The notes beneath the pieces were generated by a model that did not search any database, was not told where the DNA came from, and was given only the letters and a program-made list of their open reading frames with translations. Shown in pieces: positions 12,201-24,197 of a DNA stretch of 64,000 bases. Each line of letters starts with the position of its first letter. Position 1 is the first letter of the stretch. The position numbers and the translations under genes are program-made. The stretch is from Lethocerus indicus (taxonomy: Eukaryota; Arthropoda; Insecta; Hemiptera; Belostomatidae): contig JACDQD010000011.1 in assembly GCA_019843655.1 (NCBI GenBank), positions 9,280,604-9,344,603 on the forward strand, written 5' to 3'.

Positions 12201-15200
12201 AAAGGCGTCGACCTGTTAAAACGCCCCGTCCGACTTCACCGGTCCCGTCATGCCCATTACACGTCCGCGTAACGTCCTCTTTGCGCTCTCCCTAATGGAG
12301 TCATTAGCTTAACAATGGTGGGACCCAGTCTCGGCGCACCAGACAGGCCCACTTAGACCTGGACAAAGTCCGTATTTAATATTAACACGTATTAGCCTTT
12401 TGTCGCCTGTCACACGTGTGGTTAAGATGGTAAGGTTCTGCCGCCCTAAAAGCGCTTGCGCGTGACGGTTCGGCTAGTTCGGAACCAATGCTTGCAGAGC
12501 TGGCCTTTGTACTTCTTATGTAACAGCTTAGCATAGAGTCACATATTTAATGTGGCGCTACTTCATGTTATTATTCAACTAGTCTATCCAGTTTTATCTT
12601 TTTTATTTATTTTTGAATTCAGTAAGTCTTTTAAACTTACGATTATCGACTGTCGATGGAGTATCCTGTCAGCATTAGCACAAAACTGAATATAATTTTT
12701 TGCTTGCATTTATTATTTTTTTAGCACTTAGGAAAGCTATTTGGTAGTGTAAGTTGAGTATTAAACCTTAGTTGCAGTATAACTAAGAGCCTCTACAATT
12801 AGGTTCTAGTGAAAAATAACTATTAGTATATGTTCTATATAATGTTAATGTGTGCGGTTGTCTAAGAAAAACACTCAAAACTTTCGGACAGCTTGAAAAC
12901 TTTCCAACTCAGGTGTTACCCTCTTCACGAGGCTGCAAGGAAGAAATTGACGCAGTTAATACCAACATAAAACCTCTAATAAACTACCGCTTAAATAAAT
13001 TTGCTTTTGGCAAACGCTTCTGTAATAAATTCACGTTTGAATATTTATTGCCGGGTCTCTCTGAAATTGAAACTTCCTAATCAAAGTGAGCTCCAGCATT
13101 CATTTAATTGTCCGCCTAAAGGCTCAGGTTTAATCAGCTTACTGGGTATAATTTCATTTAAATATCCTGACTAAAACGGTATTATCCCGAAGGCGCGTTT
13201 ACCGGTGGGGCGTTTAGTTTAATTTCCCCGGGAGAAGCCCTATAAAAGAGTCTTAATTCGCTCTCCGTAAGGAGTTTAATTTGATTTAGTGTTCATAGTT
13301 CCGGGAGTCAACTATTCCACCGTCTGTACGTAGTGGAGAAAATCAGCGTATTGCCAAGAAAATAATTATCAGGCATAGAGGAGAATATCCGGGAGTGTTT
13401 CTAGTTTATTTAGTCTTAATACGGCCTAGACAGTTCATATATAATATTTTATTTTTTAGTGCGTTTAATCGTTTTCTCGTTATCTGCTGACTCAGGTCGC
13501 TGGTTTAAAGTTAAGGTAGGCCGGTTTTCGTTATCTACGGTATCTTTCCGTTAGTGAGACAATTGGACAATTTATACACTTTATATTACTATTTATATTG
13601 CGTCTAGTATTCGCCAGTGAATATTATCCGTTCATTATGCATTTACCCGGTCTAAATTGAACAACCACTGGAAATAGGGAGGCGGCATTAATCGAGCGGC
13701 GATTGTGTTTTTTTATCCTGATGGAAGCACTTGTAAGTCTTTAGGCAGGTACATGTTTATTCTAATCCGTGTGAAACGAGCGTTGTATACATTGACACGG
13801 CCCTATTTATGCCCAGATGAAGAAATTTAATTGCGATCTTGTAAACGCCATTTGTCGGGGACCTTTTTCTTCGCGATCCGCCCTCCCATTAATAACCGCG
13901 TTTCTCGATCGGGGAAAAATTATTTGTAGGCTGTCCTGTCTTTTAACGGGGCAAAATATATTTCTTTTCTACCTTTGTCGGGATCGGTTTTATAAAATTG
14001 CGTAGAACGAACCGCATTTAAGTGCGGGCTCATTGTGGCGGCTTTCTTGATTTATGCCTGCGGCCGGTCGGCGCATTATTTGCGAGAGGAGTGCGGGGGT
14101 GGGGGACGGAGGCAGTGATTTTCTCTTGTCGAACGATAAATTTTAAAGTAACATCTGTCTGACAATGGAGCGGTTTTTTGAATTTTTTATTTTTCGAAGT
14201 AACTTATTGTTAACTGTGGACCCCTTTTAAGGCGTTGTGGCTACTTGAGTTCGGCCCCGGGCGTGGGACGAGGCTCGATTATCGGCACATGCTGAATTTC
14301 CGATCCCTTCCTTTAGGTTTTTACCGGTTTCTGAAAGCCGTTTGAAACTCGGTTATACACCGATGAAAATTCAACCACGGTGCTGCGACGGATAATTCTT
14401 TGAGGATCAAAAGACTCGAGTGCCTTTAGGGCAATTGAGAATATGTTTCCTATGATCGCGAATATCCGCTTGGGGCACTGTCAGCTTCCCGTGAGGTAAT
14501 GATTCTGATGGTCTTCTTTCTTCGCAAACGTTATCCGCCGAATGCATCTCCTGAAGCGTTAAGACATAATTGTTAAAATTATTAAGGCATCCAGACACGA
14601 TTTGGAATATAACAATGAGAGGAAGCCGGGCCGATATTTATAATATGATAATTATATGTGCAATTATAACGTAAATTATTTGTGTAATAAAGTATTTCTG
14701 TATCTCGATCCGCGTCAGATTAATGGGCCCGCGTTCCGATGAATGTATTAGTCCATTGTCCTGCCTTTGACAACCGTGATTTGTATTTATAGATGCTGTA
14801 TATAAATCAAATCTTGTTTTTCAGTACGCCCAACAATAGACACAAATTTTTGGTTCCGTAGCCAACTGCAATTTGGGGATATCGTAGTTTGATTATAGTT
14901 CGTCGGATAACTTTTGAGGCATAGTAGGTTACTTCCACCGTATCCCAAATTTATTTTTTACTTTCCGGCAGCAGATAATTATGATGGCGCGACGGCAGGA
15001 AGGGAAAATATATTTTACTTTAAAATATTTATTGTGAAATTACTATCAATACTCATGTATTAAGAAAAACAATTAATGATATAAAAGACCTGTCCTTTTC
15101 ACTCTGCACGAAAATTGGGACAATATAAATTTAGGTTCCTTTAATCCTTGAATGCATTAGAATTGAGAGTTTAGCAATAACTTTATGTATTTTTACTTAC

Positions 15201-15663
15201 TATTTCTGCTTCGAACACTGTCCTGTTGTTTATTTAAATACAATAAAGAAGACATGATCATTTCATCAGATCTTCAAGTTATATTAGAGGAATAATATAG
15301 ATGGTAAAATCTGAGGAAGAATTTCTAGGTCTGATTAGTAGTATAATAATTTTGTTGATGGTATTTTCTGCAACAGCATTCACAACGGAGGTGGAATATG
15401 GACCGCGCGTCTAAGCCTGAGTTGGAGGGGGGTTCAATCGGTGCGAGTCGGACCCGTTACAGCTTGAACCAGTTAAGCGTTCCACGGAATTATGTTAGGA
15501 ACGCCTCGACATATTCTATGCCCCGATGTTCGTTACTCATTTTTTTCTCTGGGCAAAGTTGGTTCGGATGAAAGGAGTAAATTTTCGTATTGCTTCCATT
15601 TCCCATGCATAGAAGGGCGTACCGAATGCTACTGATGATGGCGAGAAACCAGTCTACGAGGTT
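12201..15663. other. Mostly AT-rich sequence; one splice-acceptor-like tract
   Basis: Nothing coding is recognised. At 14814-14824 the + strand reads CTTGTTTTTCAG, a good match to an insect 3' splice site. The downstream frame stays open only briefly and no matching donor could be paired, so no exon is called. A GC-rich patch lies at about 14035-14110. Confidence 0.45.
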
Positions 15664-15783
15664 GCGGGGAGAAAGCAGGAACGAGCTCAAGAGGCACTGG
15701 AATAAATTAGTTCAGAAGTTAAGGTTAAAGAACCAGTCCCCCTGGTAGTGCTGAGAGCAAAACTTTCACACATGCCAGGACCT
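15664..15783 (+). repeat. Dispersed repeat DR1, copy 1
   Basis: This copy aligns over about 95 bases with the copy at 54985-55076. Both begin GCGGGGAGAAA, share TTAAGG(T/C)TAAAGAACCAG and reach GAGAGCA. This copy has eight extra bases after AACCAG. It continues into ACTTTCACACATGCCAGGA, which is shared in diverged form with the copies at 42804 and 52931. The family identity is unknown. It may be a SINE, or a fragment of a longer element. One frame reads NKLVQKLRLKNQ here and a similar peptide in two other copies. Confidence 0.7.
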
Positions 15784-16640
15784 ATTCAGAGTGTGGAAAC
15801 TGAAGGACTCAAGAGTGATAATTTTGAATAGTTATTAAACATTCCTATCTTAACTTCCGGTACATCAAGTTGGGGAGTGTGTAAGGCCAACTAAAATTCG
15901 CATTTCGTTGAACGGCAATCCATTTTTCTGTCCGCATACGAAAACATCAGTAGCAAATTTCTCGATGGTGAAATTGTGAAGAGGGCACAAAATGTCAAAT
16001 CGGGTTCGGCGAACCAGTTATAACGCCGGGATTGGACAACGTTGTATTAATACCTGTATATTAAAGGAGACCGGAGGCATTTACATAGGCGGTGTGTTAT
16101 GGTTGAGGAGGGAGAGAGGCTGCGACTGGTGGGGATTAATTCATATGGGGTCTGGCTCCGGGCCGTTACAGAGAGCTAAACCAGTTTAGCCGGGCTCTGG
16201 CTCCGGCTCCTGTCAACCCGGACCTCGGCATTTCCAAGCCGACACTCTTCAACCGAACAGCCTTTCCTTGCGGGCGCTCCTTCCACGGCCCCCGAACGCA
16301 CGGCGATACCCGTCATTATCGCGGCCCCCGTCATTACCCCGGGAAATTTGTGTAATCGAGAAAATCGCCGCCGAGATTACACGTTTCGGGACGCGTAGGC
16401 CCCGCTATCCCGGGCCGGGCAGTTTCGGAAAAGTCGGTTCGTACCAATTTCCTGTTTGCCTACATATTTGACCGGCAATTTTATTCGAATGCGGGAGCCG
16501 AAATTGTGGTCGGCTTACAACAATATTTGTAGTCATCACTCATGAGGTCTCTAAATCGAAACCGTCAGCAACTAGCGTCTACTTCATCCAGTCATCCGGT
16601 CAAGTGGATTAAAGTTTCTCTTCTGCGAGGGTTCTCCCAC
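15784..16640. other. Mixed sequence with GC-rich block (about 16140-16470)
   Basis: It separates the first two DR1 copies. A segment near 16163 (CCGTTACAG followed by an AACCAGTT-like word) loosely resembles one near 15452. This may be part of an old local duplication, but the similarity is short. No gene or RNA was recognised. Confidence 0.4.
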
Positions 16641-16790
16641 CGTCAGTAGAGAACGCGAACACTTCCACATGCTGGGAGAGGGTGTTTACCTCGGATATGA
16701 GGGAAAGTATCCAAGAAGACTAAGACCACACTGAAGAAAAGCGAATTAGTTCCGAATTTAAGGCTAAAAAACAGCCGCCAGGTAGTAGAA
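16641..16790 (+). repeat. Dispersed repeat DR1, copy 2 (partial tandem)
   Basis: Bases 16711-16790 match the head and middle of DR1: AAGACCAC, GAATTAGTTC and AATTTAAGGCTAAA are shared with the copy at 54985. Bases 16641-16680 resemble the tail of a preceding unit: CAGTAG, GAGAACGCGAACACTTCCACATGC versus the tail of copy 1. If that is right, this locus holds the end of one unit followed by the start of another, so DR1 may once have been tandem with a unit of about 135 bases. The tail match is diverged and less certain than the head. Confidence 0.55.
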
Positions 16791-18493
16791 TGAACTGGAA
16801 AAATAAACAAAACAATGGTTATATATACGTATAAAATTATCGTTTGGGAAAAATTAATATAGGGAGAAAACAGAAAATCATTGGACAGATAACTTGACAT
16901 CGCTTTATAATGCCATTACTATAGTGAATGAAATTTATGTTTGATCGGAAACTGTATAATCCCGTCCCGGTTATTTTAGTATAATTGTCCCCTCGGTTAC
17001 CACCCTACAACAATTTAACTCGGTTAATCAGTTTAGCGCGAAATTCCCTTTTGCCCCGTCGACGTTATTTTGGCTCGGACCAAATTATAATGGCAAAGAG
17101 CTTCGTGGATCGATCTCTAGAAGGAAGACAGAAGAGGGGATGAAATAACCCAATTAAGGCCGGTTAATGGAATTGCGGTGACTGGCTGGGAGCCCTGGTG
17201 AAGGTCAGAGATCCTTTCCCCGGGCCTCAGCCCGCCGCAGACCTTCCTCATCAATTTGTAAATCCGGTTTTGGCCCATTTTGGGCTTAGGCCTAGGGTAA
17301 TAGCTCCTTAGAAAGCTATTGGGCGAAGGGTACATTATTAAGTGGAGCTTTGAGGGGAGGGTCGTTTCGGTATCCCTTGTTTTCCGCCGTTTATTAACAT
17401 AGACATTAATAACCGTAGAAGGATGTCTCTGTTCCATACACATGGCCTAAAACCCTTCTTGTCAATTTTTTTGTGGGGACTTATCATCATTCTTTAGTCA
17501 TGCAGGTTTTTGGTCATTTTTGCTACCATCCCGCCAGATATTATGGATATATGAGAGATGTGATGGAGACATGATTTACGACGATTTATAATCAACTGGG
17601 AAGAGTAAGTTTCGAACAGACAGCATAAAAAACAAATATTATAAATCATTATTGTATCATTATTGTAAAAATTTGGTTTAGTAATGAGTGGGATTAATTG
17701 GGCAGGTGAACAAAGCCAATTTAATACCTTTCGGAATATCTGTTATAGAACCTAATTTGCACATGAACCCAGTTACGCTTACTTGGCTTAATGCAGCTAC
17801 AATTAGCAGTAGTTCACGTCGTATTCAGTCTCATCAAGAAGTTTAGTTGTTCTGGAAGTTGTGTCATGAAAGTTCCTCGTCTCTTAACCGGATATAATCG
17901 GGTCCATTTAAAGATATTTATATCGTCCTTAATTAAGGCTTATTGTGGGTAACACTAACTATTAGAAAAACGGAAATGTGTAACACAATTTTGTATTCGT
18001 TATTTAAAAAGCCATTGAGGATAACACGTTGTCGATCCAGGTTCCTGAATATGAGATATTTAATGACAGGCGGTGTTTTCGTTTTCGTGGTTAACATAGG
18101 GAAATTCATTTATGCGGCGTTAAAATTCGGAGGTATATTTCTAAGCACGGTGTTTGGATAATGCCACTATTAGCATGTGAGACATAAGATGCTGTCTGGG
18201 GTGATGTGACTGAGCGTATTTCGTGCTGCCCCCATATATTCTGTTCCATCTGGGGATGGGAGTCCCGGAAATGGGAACAGGAAAGGCGAATTGCGATGTG
18301 TCGCATAGATGAGCCGCCTACACGTGGGATGGGGCTAGACAGGGAACACTAGATCTTGCAGTGCGGCTAAACCAGGCCCAATAAGGGTCATATTTCCTTG
18401 CAGCGGGATGCCTATCTATCTAGGATCTATCTGCGTATCGTATGTACAGGACATTTAATCCGAAGCTATCATCATGAGCGAACAAACGTCTAT
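16791..18493. other. AT-rich sequence, nothing identified
   Basis: The open frames (108 codons or fewer) have no recognisable motif. Self-complementary words such as TTAGGCCTAGG near 17286 are short. No RNA gene or repeat copy was seen. Confidence 0.5.
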
Positions 18494-18503
18494 TTAACCG
18501 TTT

Positions 18504-18610
18504 GAGTGCGGCGAAGCGCTATCGCGCTTCGCTTATTTTATACCGAAATTGCGGAGATGCGCTGTCGCGCTTCTCTTGTTTTATACCGAGAATGCGGAGA
18601 CGCTGCTGTT
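18504..18610 (+). repeat. Subterminal 43-bp repeats with hairpins
   Basis: TGCGGCGA, TGCGGAGA and TGCGGAGA occur at 18507, 18550 and 18593, an exact spacing of 43 bases. The first two units each contain an inverted repeat (GCGAAGCG...CGCTTCGC in unit 1, perfect; GAGATGCG...CGCTTCTC in unit 2, one mismatch) followed by a shared TTTTATACCGA block. The third unit is partial. Subterminal repeats of this sort are common transposase-binding sites in piggyBac-type elements. Their role here is inferred from position. Confidence 0.85.
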
Positions 18611-18740
18611 GGGTAGTATAATTTTCGCATCTATTAAGAGCAGTTGAATTCCTATCAATCGCAGTTTCGTTGTTTTATAGGAATTAGAAACTGTTTTCAC
18701 TTTCTCAACAAGTGTTATACTGATCATTACGAAATACACC

Positions 18741-18995
18741 ATGTCAAGTTTTCATTCATCTGAAAGTGACTGATATGAGAAGTGATAATGAAGAGTAGAG
18801 TATAGTAATGACTTTCAAAGTGATAGTGGAAGTGATATCGTCATTACCACTGTAGAAATGAAAGCATTTGTTGCGGTTCTGTTAAAAAATAACCATAAAA
18901 ATGGTAACGGAATTAAACGATCCAACTTAATTTGCGCTATATGTAAAAAAGGAATTCATGGAATGTGTGCAGCAAAACATTCTTGTAATAAGTGA
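18741..18995 (+). pseudogene. Remnant of piggyBac-like transposase: N-terminus joined to C-terminal Cys cluster
   Basis: From ATG 18741 the frame reads MSSFHSSESD, then stops at 18771 and in the next few codons. The same frame reopens from 18792 and stays open for 67 codons to the stop at 18993. It contains SDSGSDI, a Ser/Asp-rich stretch typical of piggyBac N-termini, and ends with CAICKKGIHGMC followed by another Cys, a C-x2-C-x7-C-x5-C pattern. The short zinc-binding Cys region at the extreme C-terminus is a known trait of this family. Because both ends lie in one frame about 60 codons apart, the DDD catalytic core appears to have been removed by an internal deletion. The stops show it is dead. 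Assignment rests mainly on the element ends; the peptide is supporting evidence. Confidence 0.6.
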
Positions 18996-19151
18996 GAATA
19001 AAAAATATTTTTGTTGGTAAAAATTACTTGTTACATAATAATTAGTGTTAATTATAAACATTTCTATTGTTCTCCAAAAAAAATTACTACCCATTTCATT
19101 CCGCACTTTTAGCATATATATAAGAAAACTCTTCAGCACTCAAACGGTTAA

Positions 19152-19630
19152 GAGTGATCAAATAACCTACTTGTCGGATGTGTGGCTGTTAATGAATTTT
19201 CAATTTATGCTATACATAACTACATTTATAATTGATCCGGAATTGGATTACACGGTTGGTAGAGAATACCAGGTTCAACTGTTGTTATCGGCCCCATTAG
19301 GAAATTTAAATGGTTTGGCCGATTTAATTCTACGATAAATATCCGATGCCAGGAATGTACTAATTTTAAGCGGTATACAGATTAAATTATTTCGAACATG
19401 TATATGTATATATTCTACTGATGATACCGTCCGTTGTCCGGTGTCAGTTTACTCCACTATCGTTGCATGCGATAATAAATCACTGCTAATCGTCGTTAAC
19501 GGCCCATCTAGGATCACATTAATCAGGTCCGGCTCCCGGAACAGCGTCCGGTTAAAAAGCCGATCGCCAGGTAGTAAATCAGATTTAAAAATGGATCACA
19601 TATCCTCAGGTTAATTTATGTCCTAAAATT
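19152..19630. other. AT-rich sequence, nothing identified
   Basis: An open frame begins inside the right end of the piggyBac-like element and runs out to 19338. It has no domain, and its start inside transposon DNA argues against a gene. Confidence 0.5.
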
Positions 19631-19631
19631 G

Positions 19632-19677
<46 letters not shown>

Positions 19678-19682
19678 TATAA
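19631..19682. repeat. (TA)n microsatellite
   Basis: Nearly pure alternating TA/AT for about 50 bases with one G and one C interruption. It creates an alternating Tyr/Ile stretch in a minus-strand frame that has no biological meaning. Confidence 0.95.
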
Positions 19683-20041
19683 CAATTAAAAGAACTCAGT
19701 CCCAATGATAAATAATCCATGCCGCTGTAATTTATGCTCCCTTCTGTTGGAGATCTTATCGCCTTCGCCAAGCGCCTGGCAAACCTGTTAACTGCTGGTA
19801 CATTTTTAAACTCGTAAACTGCTCTCAAGTACTCATTTTACACAATTGCTTCAACTCACTATTCGATGTTTTACGACTATCGTACTGTCCGATTTAAAAT
19901 TCTTCTTTAAAGAAATATTTCTTGTAAGGTAGGGTGTATTTAGACGTTTGTGAATATGTATAGATATGTAAATGTAAAAACAGCCGAGTGTGTTCTAAGG
20001 GGTTCAATACTAAGGGCGCAATAAGCGTAAGTTGTGCGGGT

Positions 20042-20073
20042 TGCCTACCCAAGGGCCTGCCCTTGGGTAGGCA
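20042..20073. repeat. Perfect 15-bp inverted repeat with 2-nt loop
   Basis: TGCCTACCCAAGGGC (20042-20056) is followed by two bases and then its exact reverse complement (20059-20073). It is GC-rich within an AT-rich setting. There is no run of T after it that would suggest Pol III termination. It may be a cruciform-prone remnant of a foldback element. Function unknown. Confidence 0.9.
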
Positions 20074-23000
20074 TACATCTGATTATATATTTTTGTTTTA
20101 TTATTTTCATGATAACGGCACCGTAGTAATCAATTTGTGTTGTTTTTTCTTACTCAATTGTATCGGAAAAATAATGCTACTTCATAATAAAGTAATATAA
20201 ATTCCAAACTGAAGGATTCAAGGACAATTATGTTAATACTACATATTGTCAGTACATATAGTCGAGGCTTAGTGTGGTTATTTCTGTGGTTGATTCCGGG
20301 GAAAAAATACCGCAAAATTAGCGAGCAACCGTCAATGTTATTATCAGATAAATTCAAAACTTCCTTCAACGAGTATTGGCACGTGGAGGCTGATTAATGA
20401 TTAAAACATGGCTAATAAGTCACTCCTTTAGTTCAGTAATTAAACATAATGTCAAAATGTCTTGTGTTATTATTAGACACGTTGAAGAAAATCACGAAAA
20501 AGTATAATTGCTAAACGTACTGTTACCTCCAAGAATCCTACAACAGATATACAAAAGGAAATACAAGGCTAGAAATTCCACATACATTACAGCTAATGAA
20601 TATTTAAATCCGAGAAAAGTTGGACTAATTCGGGGTGCTAGAAATTGTGACGTGGGATATTAACAAAACAATGACAGGAGCAGAACAATGACTACAATAA
20701 CAACAGAAACAAACAACAAAATAAATTACCCGGCCCCGAGAGACTTGGAACGTATGACAATTCCCTTGCAGCGCGACGGTACGGGGCGGCCAACCCACGC
20801 TAACTGTTGCTAGCACCGGGCAGGGTTATAATGTATTTAGATCCGGTATCTCGATATCCTTCCTTGTACCTCATAGAGATGAAAAAATTCACAGTGCACT
20901 ATGATTAGTGTTAGGTAATAGGAAATGGAAAGAAACAGGATGCGCGTACAAAACAAATTTAAATTACTAATGTTCGGTAATTGCAAATTTAATTCATTTT
21001 AACTGCATCGAGATTTTTCTACGTAAGCTGATGGGATATTATCACCTATATTGTATTACCGTTAACTCAAACTTTAACCTGTTACAATAACTGTAATAAC
21101 AGACTCTCTAGACCCGGTTAATCCAGAGTCTCTATACTGGCTTCGCGCTCCTATACGGTTAATCCCTTAGTGTTTGTGAGGAGTGTTGTTTAGTTTTAAT
21201 GTATTAGTGTCATTTAGGGTGCAGCTAATGTGAACTGGGACAGCCGTTGCCTCTGCTGGTTGCCCCGCGTCCGAGCGGAGAGCGAATGTACACAAGTTTT
21301 GAAGGCATTTTGAATAATGACCGGCTGAGAGTGCGGGGGATAGGCAAGAGAGGAGGACACGAGTTAACCGACTAATGAAAGAGAAAAAAAAAAGAATAAT
21401 ATCGCCGATGATAAATACCAGGTCTCACCGGCGCCCGGACCTCCCCATCCGTTATGCATACGCTCAGATCTGGGTCGAAATGTCAAGAGCTCCACGACCG
21501 CGCGCCTTCCTCTAGGCGGAATTCATTTATCTCGTCTCACCATGAGCGGACCATATATTAGAGGCCGCCATAAGGAGTTAATTTCAAGAGCGCAAAAGGC
21601 CGCGCGGCACAATTTTATGTACATACACTCTCAACATAATCGCTGAGAAATATGTGACAGCGCTGAATATATCGACTTAAGTAATTAACATTAGTGGATA
21701 AGGATAGATAGATTTTATTTTACTCCGAATAACTAGGTCGACAAGAAGTTTTTTCACAGCGAGATAGAATAAACGATCGACGCTACTGTGATTGATCAGT
21801 TGGGAATATCGTTTTAGCCGAGAGGAAGCAGATAAAACCGGACGTCTTCTTCTTGATGAAGAAGCTTTCAGGAGGCGAAGAAGATTGAGGGGAATAACGC
21901 TCGAGATTATGCACTGGACTGGTTTTTTTTTATCATTCCGAATTACATTTTCGATCGAGGGTTTTTCCACTGCCGAAACCGGTTAGGGCGCTCGAATATT
22001 CGAGAGGTTTTCATGTGCGTGACGTCAGACCTCACTGAGGGGATTCCTGTCTCATATTCTATTTCATATATTGCGTCAATATGTCGGGGATTGTATCCAT
22101 GTGTATAACGGCATAGGCAGTAGTCTATGAATTGTCTTCACATACTTTACAGTGCCAATAAATAGACAAGATCAGTTTGATCAAATCATTAAGATTCATG
22201 GGGAAGTCTCCATGAGACGGATTAAGGGAAAGTAAGGACACGGAAGGGAAAAAGTTTAAACAGTCATAATGTTTTTTATTCACTCAAAAATTCAAGTTCT
22301 GCACAGTATACCGCAGTTTAATAAAAAATAAACACGAAAAAACTGGGAAACAGGAAGCCGGACGGGCGTATGTGCCACGCCTCCAGCGCCTACTTGCATT
22401 CCTATCGGCACGAGCGATTTCGATTGCTCGCCCATATTTATCGCTCGGGGGATTATTTCGCGCCCGGATTTGCATACAACCGAACCCGAAGGCGCCCGGC
22501 TATTTATCTTGGGGACGGGCCGCTGGATTAGTACTTGTCGAGGGCGCCCAAAGGCTCCGCCTCTTTTTTACCCCGTAGGGTTTCTAAATTCGGTTCCCGG
22601 ATGCGGCATCGGTCGGGATTAGTTCCGGCTTAAAAAAAGGGGGGGGGCGTAATGCCCGACCGCTGTGGGATTCTCGGAAAACTATATTCGGATTTTTCTT
22701 TTTATTCCGGGCCAATTAAAAAAAAAAACAGGACGCTCACCAACCGGACCGAAGATCCCGCCCGCGCGACGGTGCACTTCTTTTTTTTCGAACCTATAAG
22801 ATGTCTCCACTCTATTGGAACGGCCGTTAAATGCGATCCGAGATAAGATCCAACGGTTAATAAATTACTTTTATCACCGTGCGAGAACACACCGGACTCG
22901 CTGACGGCTCCGAAAGGAAATCCCGCCACCGGATATCTGTGCATTTATACTTGCGACAGCAGTAGGCGTTTGAGCGCACTTTGGGCCCGACGACGCTATT

Positions 23001-24159
23001 ACAGTATTTTACAGCGCTCGGACAATTCGCTGGAGGGATTTTTTTTACGTGAACTATTATAGCCGTAGACAAGAGGGACAACGCCTCCCACATCGCGGCA
23101 AGGAGACTAGTATTCAGTTAATCTGAATTCGGTACATGGAATTTTACGGCTTTAATATTCAGTGTAGGAAGCTAGAGTGATAAAGCGTAGGTCCCGCGGG
23201 TTTTTAGGAGCTGGCGAGGGGGGTAAGCCGGGTAGAGATAAGACGGCAGCCTACGGGTACCACGACCCCAACTTACAAACGGCAATATTTCTTTTATCTA
23301 CTGTTATTTTTTGTATACATTTATTCCCTTCAAGTATTCAACCAGTAATATACCAGTCGACCCTTCCAAATACTTTTACAGATACTAGTTACGGGTAATG
23401 AAACTTTTAAATTATATTTAGATAGACGATTTCGTTCGTAAGTATCATTACTGATTCGTTCGCAACAGTGGTTCATTCTCAACACGTTTACGACCGTTTC
23501 AATCAATTATCAACATAGCGTTCTGTTTACGGATAACTTTCCTGGAAACATTTGAACATTCCGTACGTAGTACAAATATTAATTCTACCGGAAGGTAAAT
23601 TCGGTAATTTAGGCCTTAGATTGGGCAGCGACTCATCGATTGGACTTAGCATGATTCGTGCCTTTTGATTATGCGGGGGCGCGCGTACCGGTGCGCGTAC
23701 GCACACGTCCGCTTAAATCGACTGCGCCCTCCCTTCAGGCTTAGGGCTGTCCTCATGGGGGTGACCCAGTTTAGGAGGTACCCGAATTAGTGATTTTGTC
23801 TCAGGCCTGAAAAACATACCCGGCACTGAGAAATTCTTCTTGTACAGAAACCCGGAGACCGACGGAGAATTGCGAGAAAAAGGGGAAATGAGAAAAAAAT
23901 GGAAATGATGGGGACAAAATATGACTGAGACAGGGAGACAAATATATAGAGAACGGAACTGGAAAAAAAATCATTGTTTAATGAAAAATCACTAACATTA
24001 GTTAAGTGTGTTTAAACGACGGAAATGGGTGGCTGGAATGAGGGGTGCTCACATTAGAGGTTACAATTTAATCTTTTAAAACTGAGTAATTTGTGTTGGA
24101 AGTGGATTCCGCTTTAATCATCTGTTAATATATTTTCTTTTTTTACTTTCACTGGGAAT
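20074..24159. other. Mixed sequence with GC-rich patches, nothing firmly identified
   Basis: It includes GC-rich patches at about 22380-22640, 22740-23000 and 23680-23760. Small structural features are a 14-bp palindrome CTCGAATATTCGAG (21991-22004), CTTCTTC/GAAGAAG arms near 21847-21865 and a direct repeat GCGCGTAC near 23688. Open frames are 97 codons or fewer and unrecognised. Confidence 0.5.
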
Positions 24160-24197
24160 ATTCTTACTATTTTTTTTAACTTTATTTTTTTGTACAC

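Larger units (their letters stand above)
18494..19151 (+). mobile_element. Internally deleted piggyBac-like element with TTAA target duplications
   Basis: The element body is 18498-19147 (650 bp). It is bounded by TTAA at 18494-18497 and again at 19148-19151, the target duplication characteristic of piggyBac transposition. The left end CCGTTTGAGTGC (18498-18509) is the exact reverse complement of the right end GCACTCAAACGG (19136-19147), and the arms stay loosely similar further in. Inside the left end are three 43-bp-spaced subterminal repeats with hairpins, then the remains of an open frame with an acidic Ser/Asp stretch and a C-terminal Cys cluster. The usual piggyBac transposase is several hundred residues, so the catalytic core is missing. 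The element is non-autonomous and could only move if an intact relative supplies transposase. Confidence 0.9.

Noticed and set aside
19616..19828. 70-codon minus-strand frame ending in Tyr/Ile repeats
   Set aside because: It runs through the (TA)n microsatellite. The repeat explains its length.
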